Assembly (NCBI GenBank): GCA_001915545.1
Contig: MNQS01000007.1
Span: forward strand, 1 to 61,415
Reading direction: 5' to 3'
Origin: Bacteroides sp. 43_108
Lineage (GTDB): Bacteria; Bacteroidota; Bacteroidia; Bacteroidales; Bacteroidaceae
DNA length: 61,415 bases
Of the stretch, positions 1 through 9,477 are shown piece after piece (within the stretch, counting starts at the first letter, position 1; the number at the start of each line of letters is the position of its first letter). Both the position numbers and the translations under genes were made by a program. The notes beneath the pieces are model-generated. The model searched no databases, was not told the origin of the DNA, and saw only the letters and a program-made list of their open reading frames with translations.

Positions 1-2
1 CT

Positions 3-71
3 TTTGCAAAGAAGCACATGTCCATAAACTGGGTTACAGAACGTACCAAACAGCTTAAAAATGTAGGCTAA
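3..71 (+). CDS. C-terminal fragment of an unidentified protein (cut by window edge)
   Basis: An open frame runs in from the window edge and stops at TAA 69-71, encoding a tail that ends in TERTKQLKNVG. Another frame is open almost as far (stop at 56-58), so the choice of frame is not certain. A rho-independent terminator follows at 145, which fits the end of a transcription unit. The family cannot be recognised from 22 residues. Confidence 0.4.
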   Translation, partial: FAKKHMSINWVTERTKQLKNVG

Positions 72-144
72 ATTGGGAACGTTAAACTGGACACCCTAAG
101 AAATAAATCTTAGATTACCGGACTCTAAAAAAATGAAAACTAAG

Positions 145-183
145 GGACAAATCACTAAAAACAAGGGATTTGTCCTTTTTTTT
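145..183 (+). terminator. Rho-independent terminator
   Basis: GGACAAATC (145-153) pairs perfectly with GATTTGTCC (167-175), followed directly by a run of T. It closes the transcription unit that enters from the left edge. Confidence 0.85.
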
Positions 184-262
184 ATACCTAAAAACATAAT
201 TTTTGTTCTTATATTAATATTTTATGTTCCTGAATTGAGATGCCTGCAACACTGTTTGCTCA

Positions 263-270
263 TAAATTTG
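263..270 (+). promoter_or_regulatory. Putative Bacteroidetes -7 element (TAAATTTG)
   Basis: TAAATTTG fits the TAnnTTTG -7 consensus of the Bacteroidetes primary sigma factor. It lies about 55 bp before the small frame at 326, downstream of the terminator at 145. No well-spaced -33 TTTG is present, so it is a weak call. If real, it would drive the 326/619/800 genes as one unit. Confidence 0.35.
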
Positions 271-325
271 CAATGAATAAAACGGAGAAATTATCTGCAT
301 TGATTCTTTTAAAATAAATGACGAT

Positions 326-511
326 ATGAGCGATAATCTCAATGAAAAACAGTCTGCCATGGATAAAGAGGAAGTCCAAAAAATCATTGACGAAAGGATT
401 GCACGGTTTGTTGAAAAAGAAAAAAAAGCTGATATTTCATCAACCAACAGCAAGCTATCGTTGCGAAAAAACAGACTGTGTAAGATGATAAGGTGGTGGA
501 AAAAAAAGTAA
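326..511 (+). CDS. Small hypothetical protein (61 aa), charged and coiled-coil-like
   Basis: The predicted 61-residue product is rich in Lys and Glu in its first half (EEVQKIIDERIARFVEKEKK) and very basic at the end (IRWWKKK). There is no signal peptide and no recognised family. Its place between a terminator and a 52-residue peptide gene, plus a possible -7 box upstream, is mild support for its being real. Length and composition could also be chance, so it is a low-confidence gene. Confidence 0.3.
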   Translation: MSDNLNEKQSAMDKEEVQKIIDERIARFVEKEKKADISSTNSKLSLRKNRLCKMIRWWKKK

Positions 512-618
512 AGTAGAAAAGCCGGTATGGTATCAGGCTCCTTACATTTATTTCTGCTCATGAATTCGGATATAGACACTTAAGATTATACTTTATTTAA
601 TAATAAAAAAGAATTATA

Positions 619-777
619 ATGGAAAATCAAAATGAAAACTTACTGAATGGTGCTGCTTACGAAGCTCCCAAGTGTGAAATAGTCGTAATACAGAGCGAAG
701 GTCTGATCTGCGCAAGTAACGATAATAGGGAAGCCACTCACGATCGCTTTTATTATCTAAAAGATTATAAATGGTAA
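619..777 (+). CDS. 52-aa peptide of the 'Y-x-x-P-x-x-E-V-V' Bacteroidetes small-protein type
   Basis: This short gene starts ATGGAAAATC and ends TAA at 775-777. It encodes an acidic N-terminus, then YEAPKCEIVVIQSEGLICAS and a polar, aromatic tail (RFYYLKDYKW). The pattern Tyr-x-x-Pro, then a short beta-like hydrophobic stretch, then a small-residue turn matches very short Bacteroidetes proteins often found beside surface-protein or export genes. The gene at 33601 has exactly the same length and layout (MKKEYLKPEYEAVEVV...). It ends 22 bp before the LRR lipoprotein at 800 and is probably co-transcribed with it. Whether it is a processed peptide, a secretion partner or a regulator cannot be told. 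Confidence 0.65.
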   Translation: MENQNENLLNGAAYEAPKCEIVVIQSEGLICASNDNREATHDRFYYLKDYKW

Positions 778-799
778 GGGAATTAAAATCTGGAATAAG

Positions 800-3385
800 A
801 TGAGAATCAAGGATTTTATTTATAGAGTAGCATGTGTGGCCGTTGCAGTTAGTTTGCTTGGTGCATGTACAAGTGAAGATGATGAACTAACTAACTACAA
901 TGGAAAGAAAGTACCCATGACATTTACGGCCGGATCGGTGCAGACGCGCACAGCATTGGGTGATGACGGCACGGCCGTGAACTGGGTAAAAGGCGATGCG
1001 ATTGCCATTTTCGACGGAACGGAGACTAATGAGTTTACTACGCAGGATGCAGGGGCTACGGCTTCCTTTACCGGTACGGCACACCAGGCCGAAAGCTATA
1101 CAGCCTTTTATCCTTTTGCTAATGTGACTGAAATCACTGCCACGACCATTACCTTTAACCTGCCCGAAGAGCAGACAGCCGTGGCCGGAGGATTTGCCAG
1201 CGGACTGGTGCCATCGTGGGCACAGACTGCCGAAGGAAGTACCTCCCTGCAGTTTCAAAACCTCAGTGCGCTGGTGAAGTTTACGGTAGGCGACGGTATG
1301 GCCGGTGAAGGAACCTTTATCCTCAGAGGCGTAAAGGGTGAGAGCCTGACCGGAAGCATGAAATATACCATTGGAGGCGAAACCGTTCCGAATGAGGATG
1401 GCAAAGGAGATTACTCTTCTACTTCTCTGAACGAAGTCAGACTGAAAGGTACATTCGAGGCCGGAAAGACCTACTACTTTACGGTGGCTCCTGCCGAGCT
1501 GACGGGAGGACTCAGCCTTTTCTACGTAAACAGCGAGGGAACGGCATACCGCAGAGGAGGTAACAACGCGGTGACTCTCGAAGCCGGAAAAGTGCTTGAT
1601 TTGGGAACACAAACCTCAGCCAAGTTTGAAGAAGCCATCATCAATCTGGAACTCATTGAGCAGATTGAATCAAACCTTCCGTCGGGAGGAGGCAAGAAAA
1701 TGGCATCGGCTGAAGGAGTGGAGATAACCACCAAGGCGGCCAATGATGTGGCATTGTATGATTCGGGTACCGGATTTGTGAAGAATCCCGACGGCACCGT
1801 TACGCTGACCGAAGAAAACAGAAATATCATCAGCGGAGTTACTTATGTGGGCTTCTATGATATAAAAAACGTATCGGGACTTGAGTATTTTACTAACGTG
1901 ACAAGTTTTTATTGCGAGTGGGTAACAGAACAGGAGTCACTGGATTTGACTGCTTTGAAGAATCTGACATCTATAAATTGCAATAGTTGCAATATACTGA
2001 CATCGCTGAATTTGAGCGGTCTGGACAAACTTAATTATATAAACATTAAGAACTGCCCGCTGACTTCATTAGACCTGACCGGTTTGACCAGTCTTACCAC
2101 TCTGTATATGGGTGAAACTGAATTGACCTCTTTGGAGCTGTCTCATTTGACGAATCTGACAAGTCTTGAGTGCACAGATTGTAAATTGCAATCATTGAAT
2201 GTGAGCGGATTGACCAATCTGACTTCGCTGGTATGTGCCAATACCCAAGTGGAATCATTGGATTTGAGAGGCTTGACCAAACTGAGCTTTTTGCAATGCA
2301 CCGGTAACCGACTGACCTCTTTAGACTTGACCGACCAGAAAGAATGTCTGACCACGTTACGATGCTACGGTAATAATTTAGGTTCATTGGAGTTATCAGG
2401 CTTAACGAAGCTGCAAGACCTGTATTGCTACAACATTGGAGCTGCCTCATTGACTCTGAGCGACTTGCCTGAGCTGACAAACCTGGATTGCGGTGAGAAC
2501 CAGCTGACCTCATTGAGCCTGAGCGACTTGCCTAAGCTGGCAACCCTGGAGTGCAGCGACAACCGGCTGACCTCATTGAGTCTGAGTAATCTGCCTGCCC
2601 TGACAGAACTGTCTTGCACCGACAACCAGCTGACCTCATTGGATGTGAGCGATCTGACTGCCCTGACAGGATTGTATTGCACCGGCAACCAGCTGACCTC
2701 ATTGGATGTGAGCGGTTTGACCAAACTGAAAGATTTGTATTGTAGCAATAACCAGCTGACCGCATTGGATGTGAGCGGTTTTGCCAGTCTGAGAACTCTG
2801 GAGTGTAACAACAACCAGCTGACCGCATTGGATGTGAGCGGTTTAACCAATCTGATCTCTCTGGAGTGCAGCGACAACCAGCTGACCGCATTGGATTTGA
2901 GCGGTTTTGCCAGTCTGAGAACTCTGAAGTGTAACAACAACAGGCTGACCGCATTGGATGTGAGCAATTTGGAGGAACTGGCAAATCTGTATTGTAGAGA
3001 CAACCAGCTGACCGCATTGGATTTGACTAGTTTCAGTCTGAGAAATTTGGAAGAAGTAGACTGCAGCAACAACCAGATAACCGGTGTGTTGGAAATATTG
3101 TTTCCCGTGAATCTGACCAAATTGTGTTGCAGCAACAACAAGTTGACCGACATAGATATTAATGGTGGTGATTACATTCTTAGACATCTGGAATGCCATC
3201 AAAACCAAATGCCCAAAATTTATCTTGCTAACTACTACAAATTGTACGAGTTGAAGTGCGGTCAGCAGACAAATGCTGATGGGACGCCACTGACAGCTGA
3301 ACTTTGGATATATTCTACAAGGAAAGATTTGTGGAATGAAACCTGGAGCAAATATCCGGAAAACGCAAATATTACACTTAAATAA
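800..3385 (+). CDS. Surface lipoprotein: fimbrillin-like N-terminus plus leucine-rich repeats (861 aa)
   Basis: Residues 1-23 form a lipoprotein signal peptide with lipobox LLGAC (Cys23), followed by acidic residues (TSEDDE) as in Bacteroidetes surface-exported lipoproteins. Residues ~35-280 resemble fimbrillin/adhesin-type beta domains (TFTAGSVQTRTAL, then W-x-KGDAIAIFDG). From ~345 to ~830 there are about twenty leucine-rich repeats of ~21 residues with the core LTxLDxSxLxxLxxLxCxxNQ, an internalin-like LRR class, forming a long solenoid. The likely role is adhesion or ligand binding at the cell surface; the ligand is unknown. It follows the 52-aa peptide gene by 22 bp. The LRR coding DNA is near-identical between copies, which makes it prone to slippage or recombination. 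Confidence 0.85.
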   Translation: MRIKDFIYRVACVAVAVSLLGACTSEDDELTNYNGKKVPMTFTAGSVQTRTALGDDGTAVNWVKGDAIAIFDGTETNEFTTQDAGATASFTGTAHQAESYTAFYPFANVTEITATTITFNLPEEQTAVAGGFASGLVPSWAQTAEGSTSLQFQNLSALVKFTVGDGMAGEGTFILRGVKGESLTGSMKYTIGGETVPNEDGKGDYSSTSLNEVRLKGTFEAGKTYYFTVAPAELTGGLSLFYVNSEGTAYRRGGNNAVTLEAGKVLDLGTQTSAKFEEAIINLELIEQIESNLPSGGGKKMASAEGVEITTKAANDVALYDSGTGFVKNPDGTVTLTEENRNIISGVTYVGFYDIKNVSGLEYFTNVTSFYCEWVTEQESLDLTALKNLTSINCNSCNILTSLNLSGLDKLNYINIKNCPLTSLDLTGLTSLTTLYMGETELTSLELSHLTNLTSLECTDCKLQSLNVSGLTNLTSLVCANTQVESLDLRGLTKLSFLQCTGNRLTSLDLTDQKECLTTLRCYGNNLGSLELSGLTKLQDLYCYNIGAASLTLSDLPELTNLDCGENQLTSLSLSDLPKLATLECSDNRLTSLSLSNLPALTELSCTDNQLTSLDVSDLTALTGLYCTGNQLTSLDVSGLTKLKDLYCSNNQLTALDVSGFASLRTLECNNNQLTALDVSGLTNLISLECSDNQLTALDLSGFASLRTLKCNNNRLTALDVSNLEELANLYCRDNQLTALDLTSFSLRNLEEVDCSNNQITGVLEILFPVNLTKLCCSNNKLTDIDINGGDYILRHLECHQNQMPKIYLANYYKLYELKCGQQTNADGTPLTAELWIYSTRKDLWNETWSKYPENANITLK
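2461..3030 (+). repeat. In-gene tandem LRR-coding repeat (63-bp unit)
   Basis: About nine consecutive units of 63 bp share the core CAGCTGACC(T/G)CATTGGATGTGAG in near-identical form, encoding LTSLDVSGL and LTALDVSGF type repeats. Similarity is highest between 2,640 and 3,030, which suggests recent duplication within the gene. Confidence 0.8.
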
Positions 3386-3406
3386 TAATGATAATAGGCT
3401 CTTGCC

Positions 3407-3431
3407 CGCCTGCGGCCTAAAACCGCAGGCG
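3407..3431 (+). terminator. GC-rich hairpin after the LRR gene
   Basis: CGCCTGCGG (3407-3415) and CCGCAGGCG (3423-3431) form a perfect 9-bp stem with a 7-nt loop, 22 bp past the LRR stop codon. There is no T tract, so termination is likely but not certain. Confidence 0.5.
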
Positions 3432-3483
3432 AGTATGAGGCCTTGACCGTATGCCGGTGTAATTCAGGAAATAAAATATATTT

Positions 3484-6400
3484 ATGCCTAAATCTAATTT
3501 TATAGTTATGAGTACACAAAACATCAAAAACAAAGATTCCATCAAAGCTGAAAAGCTGGAGATTTTAGGTAATAAGCTGAAAAAGTTTAATGATTTGAGC
3601 TATACTACATTAAAGGACAATCTTCTGAATAATAAATTGAGTGTAAATGACAGAATCACTAAACAAGATTTGGCACTCTTGGTGGAGTATAAGTCTGATA
3701 GGGATAGATTAGGCATTGAGAATGAAGAATTTATTAATAAATGGGTTCTCCCCAATCGACCAGATGGTTATTTAAGAGGTTTTATTATAGCTTTTGACAC
3801 TGTTTGTAGAGTTACGCCTGATTTAGTAAAAGTTGCAAAAGAGCATAATAAAGTATCTTCGGCACTGATACCAATCAAAGGTATCAGCCAGGCTATGACA
3901 AACAAGCTGAAAGATTATTATATATACGACATTTCCAGTTTGCTGCAAAAAGGTAAGACTCAAAGCAAACGCAACGAACTTGCTTCGAAGTTAGGTGTAG
4001 ATGTCAAGTTGGTAAACTCGTGGGTAAAACAGGCCGATTTGTGGAAAGTAGAAGGCATGACTCCAGATACCGCATTCCTTCTGGCGCAAATAGGCGTACG
4101 CAATGTGCATGATTTGGCAAAAGTGGATGCAAGCAAAGCCTATCCCATCATGCAGCGGCTTTGCTTTACACAAGCTGATTTCCTGCTTGAAGAGCAAAAT
4201 GTTATAGAGGAAATAATTGAAAATGCAGCAGAGTTGGTAAACAACAATTTCGGTATACGTCGTCTATTGTTGACATTTGAAACAAATGAACCGGAACCGG
4301 ATTTTCTTTTTCGTGACGAAACAGACAAAACCATCGAAGAGTTGCTGAAAACCAGTGGAGAAATCATACGTGAAGGATTGAATTCATTGGATGACATAAT
4401 TCCTGCGCTTCCGCTTCCTCATATTATAAGAGGGCGAATATACATGAAAAAAACAGGAGAACCCGAACTCAACAATTATCCGTTCGCTAACGCAAAAGTA
4501 GAAATATCGGGTATCTCAAGCTCGTCTGCCGACCAAAGCGAGGTAGGCAAAAAGCCATTTGGGTATACCGACGGTGAAGGAAATTTTATCATCGTAATGC
4601 CCGATAGATACAACCTCCAGGAGGCTGTCACTATTACAGTCTCGCAAGGAGCCGATAAACAGACATTTATCAAAAGTGCATCCGACATTATAAATTCTGT
4701 CAAAGAACAAAAGGTTCTTGACCTTTTCCATAAGTTAGATTTCATCAAAGGAATTCTTGATACCGAGAAGGCCAAAAAAGATATTTACGTTAGGTTGAAC
4801 AACAGTTTGGAAACAAATCCGAACAGTGCTGGTGAGATAAAAACGGAAATCGAAAGGTGGAAACCCTTGATGCCGGAAATAGAGGCTGAAATCGAACTCC
4901 AGACACAGGCCTATATCAACACCGAAAAAGAAATCAGACAAGCAGTAGCCGACAATACAGTTATTTCATTGAAAAGACTCCTTAACAATCTTGTGAGCCG
5001 AAATGATTTCGAAGCTGATTTAGGCGTACTGATATTGACCGATGAAATTTTCAAAGGCCTTTCAACTGGCTTAAAGAAAACATTGCCAAGTGTGAAACTT
5101 ATGGAAAACGACAACAAGGCAGTACGGCTTTCTACCGATACAGCTCCGGCTCGTATCTTCAGCTACAGCATGCTCCAGCGCCTTGTAGAGCCGTCGGTTT
5201 CCCCTTATGCTGAAAAAGATACACCTCGAAAGAAATTGAGTTCGCCGGTCGATGTCATGACATTCAAGGAGAATATGTACAAGAAGCCGAAAAGTATACC
5301 TAAAATGTCGTCTTTGGGCATTGGCTATGTACTTAATATGCATCAGGCATGGGTTCCTGATGGGTTTGCTTTGGGGTCGCTGCTCTACTCTTTGGTGTTG
5401 GCTCCGGGCGAAGAACAGCGCTTGGTTGTGCGGGAGAAGAGCCAGACTTATACCGTATCCGACAACGCAGAAGCTTCGGACAGTGCCCGTGAAAACTATA
5501 CACTCACGCAGGACGATGATGCAATGGCGGTGTACAATTATGCGCTTAACCAGCTTTCAAAAGCCAATTCCCAATCTGGATATTCTGCCCAAACGTCAAG
5601 TTACGGAGGTGGTTTCGGGGCTGGAGGTATACTTGGCGGATTTTCGGCTATGTTAGGCTTATCCGGTTCTCATTCCAAATCAAGTGGAAGTGCCTCTTCA
5701 TCGGCAAGCCAATCCAATGCGCACAATGAAGTGTCTTCTGCTGCTCAGAATTTCCAACATAGCATCAAGAGCGCTTCGGAGAAAGTGGCACAGGCAAAAC
5801 GTATCAGCGTCCGGGCTGCTACAAGCGTAGAAAACGACTCGGTGGCAACAAAAATCATTGCCAACCACAACCACTCGCATACTCTCACTATCCAATATTG
5901 GGAGGTAATGCGCCGCTACCGTATGGAAACTTGCATAGACGGTGTAGAATTGGTATTGTTTGTTCCTTTGGAAATTATATCATTCATAAAACCGGAGCTG
6001 CCATACGTACTGTCGAAGCAGGATGTTGCAAACTTCGATATAAAATCTTTTGAATCGCGTTATGGTCAGTTGCTGCATTATGCCGATTTACTGCTTCCTC
6101 ATCTGCCTTATAAATACAGGAATGGTTTGGAACTTATAAAGAAATATGCGTCATATCCTACGTGGAAGCGTGAAGAGGCTGAGAGTGTAAGCAGTAAGTT
6201 GCTGGAATTGAAATTCACTTGCAACATCTTGGAGTTCGATGACATAAAAGCGACTTTGGTTCTCAAAAATGGAAAAGGAATCATTGCCGGCAATCTGAAT
6301 AATTTCGCGAGGAAACAGCTCAGTACGGAAATTATAACTTCACTCCAATTGAAGCAGGAGATTATAAATGAAAGAAACCAAAGAGGCAAAGCATACACAT

Positions 6401-7935
6401 TCAGTTTTGTCATCCCGAGCAATGTTATCGGAAGTGATATTGACTACATACGTCTGGAGCACAGCTGCGATTCGTTCAGCTATAATCTTAACCAAAGTGA
6501 AGAATATCTTTCGAGCGCTCAGAAAACGGCACTGGCAAATATGCTCGGCAAAGAGAAAGATCTAGCCAAAGACAATGATTCCAGTGGCAACGACAGGAAC
6601 AAAATAGCACACTATAAATCTCAGTTGCCTGAAGCTTTTCTTGCTCCAATAGTTACACTTTCTTCGCGCGAGCTGTATTCTTATGGCTCACCTGTTGTGT
6701 CGGATGTGTCATTATCGTATTCCGGATCTGAAGACCTCGTGGGTCTGCTTACGTCTTCAACATTCAACCCTTCGCTTAGAGTTAATGTCCAGATGTCTTG
6801 CAGAGTATTGCGGAACTCGGAACTGCAAGAAATGGAATCGACTTTGCATCATATACTGTCCGATACATTACATTACTCTCAAGTAGTATGGGGTTCGCTA
6901 AGTGATGACGAGCGTGCAATGATGTTGGAGGGATATACAATTGATATGAACTTTGACAATCTGAAAGGACTTGAAGACATGGATCAAGTTAATTCCGATA
7001 ATATCAGTCAAAAGACTCGTATTGTAGATAAAAGTTTAAAAAATAATCCGATAATAAACAACAATATAGGTAGTGTCATACTAAGGCCGCAATTCAAAAA
7101 AGCCGAAAACGACTCCACAGATATCCCATTGCTGAATTGTGTAAACATAAAAAAGCTATTAGGATTTTATGGAAACTGCATTTTGCTGCCATTCACATAT
7201 CCACAAAGTCTGGCCAAAAAGTTAGACAAAACGGCAGCCGAAATACAGGATGCCCTCTATCGCTATCACACTGCATACTTCAGAGTACCATCAACTACCA
7301 TCTCGCTGCCTACCGATGGCATGATAGGTGAAGCCGTACTCGGTGAAACAAATGTAAGCGAACTTATAGATCTGACACGATTCTGGAATTGGAAGGATTC
7401 TCCTATCGATAAAATGGATATCGGCAAAGACTACCTTAACAACACCGACTATTTAGACGGAAAGGCGCCTGCCGGAACTACAGCTTTGAATATTCAAAGT
7501 GCAACCGCACCACAGTCTGTTACAATGACAGACCTGATTAGTGTGCTGGCTGGCAAACAGACACCACAGTTCGGCAATATTACCGGATTAGAGCAATTGA
7601 AGGACATTCTGAACGAAGGTACCAAAAGTGCGTCATCGGGTAGAGATAAGATTCTGGACAGTAATAGTGCTATGTTGGGAAAAGTCATAGATTTACTAAA
7701 GTTAAAACCTGAAATAGACAAAAGCAACAATAGTGAAACAGGTGAAGAAAATAAACCTGAATCTGGAAAACCTACTAGCTCCGTAGAATCGGGAACAACT
7801 ACCGGCGGTAAACCGACAACAGGAACAGGCGGCAATGATGAAACAGGCAAAAACAATAATCCTGAAACTGGAAAACTTGCAACCTCTGAAGATTCGGGAC
7901 AACGGCTATCTAAAAACGATAACCGAAACATATAA
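3484..7935 (+). CDS. Large multidomain protein of unknown function (1,483 aa) with DUF4332-like helix-hairpin-helix region
   Basis: There is no signal peptide. Residues ~128-228 match the DUF4332 helix-hairpin-helix pattern (IPIKGISQAMTNKLKDY, then VNSWVKQADLWKVEGMTPD and IGVRNVHDLAKV). Residues ~312-390 look like a carboxypeptidase-regulatory-type beta sandwich (GYTDGEGNF). The central part, ~615-830, has HQAWVPDGFALGSLLYSLVLAPGEEQR and NHNHSHTLTIQYWEVMRRYR; these look strongly conserved in character, but I cannot attach a named family. Between them lies a Gly/Ser-rich stretch followed by a coiled-coil-like part. The last ~70 residues are low-complexity (ETGK, ESGK repeats). The start could also be ATG 3508. 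The 87-aa gene follows after 44 bp, so the two probably work together. The low-complexity linkers suggest a structural or scaffold role; enzymatic activity is not evident. Confidence 0.75.
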   Translation: MPKSNFIVMSTQNIKNKDSIKAEKLEILGNKLKKFNDLSYTTLKDNLLNNKLSVNDRITKQDLALLVEYKSDRDRLGIENEEFINKWVLPNRPDGYLRGFIIAFDTVCRVTPDLVKVAKEHNKVSSALIPIKGISQAMTNKLKDYYIYDISSLLQKGKTQSKRNELASKLGVDVKLVNSWVKQADLWKVEGMTPDTAFLLAQIGVRNVHDLAKVDASKAYPIMQRLCFTQADFLLEEQNVIEEIIENAAELVNNNFGIRRLLLTFETNEPEPDFLFRDETDKTIEELLKTSGEIIREGLNSLDDIIPALPLPHIIRGRIYMKKTGEPELNNYPFANAKVEISGISSSSADQSEVGKKPFGYTDGEGNFIIVMPDRYNLQEAVTITVSQGADKQTFIKSASDIINSVKEQKVLDLFHKLDFIKGILDTEKAKKDIYVRLNNSLETNPNSAGEIKTEIERWKPLMPEIEAEIELQTQAYINTEKEIRQAVADNTVISLKRLLNNLVSRNDFEADLGVLILTDEIFKGLSTGLKKTLPSVKLMENDNKAVRLSTDTAPARIFSYSMLQRLVEPSVSPYAEKDTPRKKLSSPVDVMTFKENMYKKPKSIPKMSSLGIGYVLNMHQAWVPDGFALGSLLYSLVLAPGEEQRLVVREKSQTYTVSDNAEASDSARENYTLTQDDDAMAVYNYALNQLSKANSQSGYSAQTSSYGGGFGAGGILGGFSAMLGLSGSHSKSSGSASSSASQSNAHNEVSSAAQNFQHSIKSASEKVAQAKRISVRAATSVENDSVATKIIANHNHSHTLTIQYWEVMRRYRMETCIDGVELVLFVPLEIISFIKPELPYVLSKQDVANFDIKSFESRYGQLLHYADLLLPHLPYKYRNGLELIKKYASYPTWKREEAESVSSKLLELKFTCNILEFDDIKATLVLKNGKGIIAGNLNNFARKQLSTEIITSLQLKQEIINERNQRGKAYTFSFVIPSNVIGSDIDYIRLEHSCDSFSYNLNQSEEYLSSAQKTALANMLGKEKDLAKDNDSSGNDRNKIAHYKSQLPEAFLAPIVTLSSRELYSYGSPVVSDVSLSYSGSEDLVGLLTSSTFNPSLRVNVQMSCRVLRNSELQEMESTLHHILSDTLHYSQVVWGSLSDDERAMMLEGYTIDMNFDNLKGLEDMDQVNSDNISQKTRIVDKSLKNNPIINNNIGSVILRPQFKKAENDSTDIPLLNCVNIKKLLGFYGNCILLPFTYPQSLAKKLDKTAAEIQDALYRYHTAYFRVPSTTISLPTDGMIGEAVLGETNVSELIDLTRFWNWKDSPIDKMDIGKDYLNNTDYLDGKAPAGTTALNIQSATAPQSVTMTDLISVLAGKQTPQFGNITGLEQLKDILNEGTKSASSGRDKILDSNSAMLGKVIDLLKLKPEIDKSNNSETGEENKPESGKPTSSVESGTTTGGKPTTGTGGNDETGKNNNPETGKLATSEDSGQRLSKNDNRNI

Positions 7936-7979
7936 CGAGAATGGTAAATAAATTATAACTATGATAATACATTTAAGTC

Positions 7980-8243
7980 ATGGCAAACGATAATTATTTA
8001 TTCGAATTAGCCTCCAAGTTACTTGAACAGGAAACTTCGGAAGAAATGGCTGAAATTAAAAGAATGATATATCGCAGGATTGCAACAGAAAGTGATATCA
8101 AACTTTCTCGAATTCCTGCTCCGATGAATATAACTGAAATAGGTGGGTACTTCAACCTGCTTATGAAGCTCAATCAACAGGAAATGTTAAGACAAACGCT
8201 CGCATCGATACTCGGATTACCAATGCAACCGCCGACCGAGTAG
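7980..8243 (+). CDS. Small partner protein of the 1,483-aa protein (87 aa, unknown)
   Basis: This is a helical, soluble-looking protein without a signal peptide. The second half holds a motif that looks conserved (IPAPMNITEIGGYFNLL) and ends in a short Pro-rich tail (LGLPMQPPTE). It lies 44 bp after the large gene on the same strand, with no terminator seen between them, so the two are likely one operon and may form one complex. I do not recognise the family. Confidence 0.65.
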   Translation: MANDNYLFELASKLLEQETSEEMAEIKRMIYRRIATESDIKLSRIPAPMNITEIGGYFNLLMKLNQQEMLRQTLASILGLPMQPPTE

Positions 8244-9477
8244 TCATATTTTGGATTAAAAAGATAAGATACTGAAGGTTACAGCTCTTTTTGAAGAGTG
8301 ATTTGATAGTACATATAGAGTTCATGCTGTAAGATAATGGATTTTCAGCTTCTGTCGGACCATTAGTTTTAGTTTAGAAAGTGTCCGGCAGGGAGAATGA
8401 AAAGATTGTTAAAACAGACGGAATTTTAGAATACTTGAATGATAATTTTTCAATATTGAGCCTAGGGCTGGAAACAACACTTTGAGAAAAACCTGGCCTA
8501 TTACATTGAGCGGTAATGGCGTTACCTACTTTGATAGGGGGACTGACTTATGAACGTGTGGTCTTACTGACGTTTGCTTCTGCAGATGTTTTTGTGGACG
8601 TGACCTCTTAATAATAATGCTTATGTTGTGAATGAACTCTTGCCGCTGCTTTGGCTTGTAAGAGGGATACCGGCTAAGAAGGCGTAGTTAGGGGTTGTGC
8701 ATCGCAATGGAACGTATGTTCGTTGGTTGCTTTTGTTCTAAGTTGTAGTATAGAAGTTTTACTTAATACGAATGAGTCCATGCTGTATCGCTGCCGAGAC
8801 AACCAGTCGCTGGATGAGAACCATCCAGTGTGAAATCGCGTAACAGGGAGCTGGTCAAGCAGCAGTAGGGTCTTTAGGCTGGCAGGTGTGCATTAGCAAC
8901 CTGATTTCGACTGCTCTTCTTGCAGTGGATACCCCAGTACGATGCGAGTTTAAATAAAGCCCCATCAAAAAACATAAAGATTTGTTTTTGATGGGGTTGC
9001 ATTTATACTCCTGGTAAAGCAACGATATTAATTCTACTGATACGTCCGTTTGTCATCCAGTGTATATTCGCGAGATAAAATTTATGTTCCTCAATGTAAT
9101 TTTATCTTTTACTCCTTTGGAAGCTGATTAAATCATGGTTGCGAGGAACTTTTATGTAAATTCATCTTCGGATTTAGAGTTGCAAATGAACAATATAGTA
9201 TTGTTGCATAGCAATATACTGACCAAGCATTAGGAAAAAGTCAATTCTAAAACAGTATATATAGTTACAACTCTTCTTTAGAAATTATAAATAGTTGGTA
9301 TCAATACTATGAAAATATTGCAAGCATGGCTGAAATACAAATAACTTATTTTTTCATGTGCAGAATATATTCATTGATATTTAACAATGAAATTTTGTCG
9401 AGGATAGGTAAAGGAATCTGCTATTCTGGATATAATGCAAAAAATTAATTATAAAACCTATTTTAAATTCATTTATT
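8244..9477. other. 1.2-kb stretch without a supported gene
   Basis: All frames are broken by stops. Composition shifts: 8,500-8,950 is more GC-rich, and from 9,000 on it is very AT-rich. It contains a small perfect hairpin (CTGGATG...CATCCAG near 8,814-8,832) and a strong stem-loop at 8,960. The middle part could be a decayed gene, since fragments on either strand look weakly protein-like, but no family can be assigned. Confidence 0.5.
8960..8996. terminator. Strong stem-loop, possible terminator
   Basis: CCCCATCAAAAA (8960-8971) pairs with TTTTTGATGGGG (8985-8996). The A-rich and T-rich arms make it usable as a terminator on either strand. It lies in the gene-free stretch about 700 bp after the 87-aa gene. 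Confidence 0.6.

Noticed and set aside
3484..8243. Contractile injection system or phage-tail genes
   Set aside because: No sheath, tube, baseplate or AAA+ gene is nearby, and the large protein has no tail-protein motif.
8700..8960. IS110-type transposase remnant on the minus strand
   Set aside because: A few residues resembled the end of an IS110 transposase, but no continuous block of the family could be followed, so the match may be chance.
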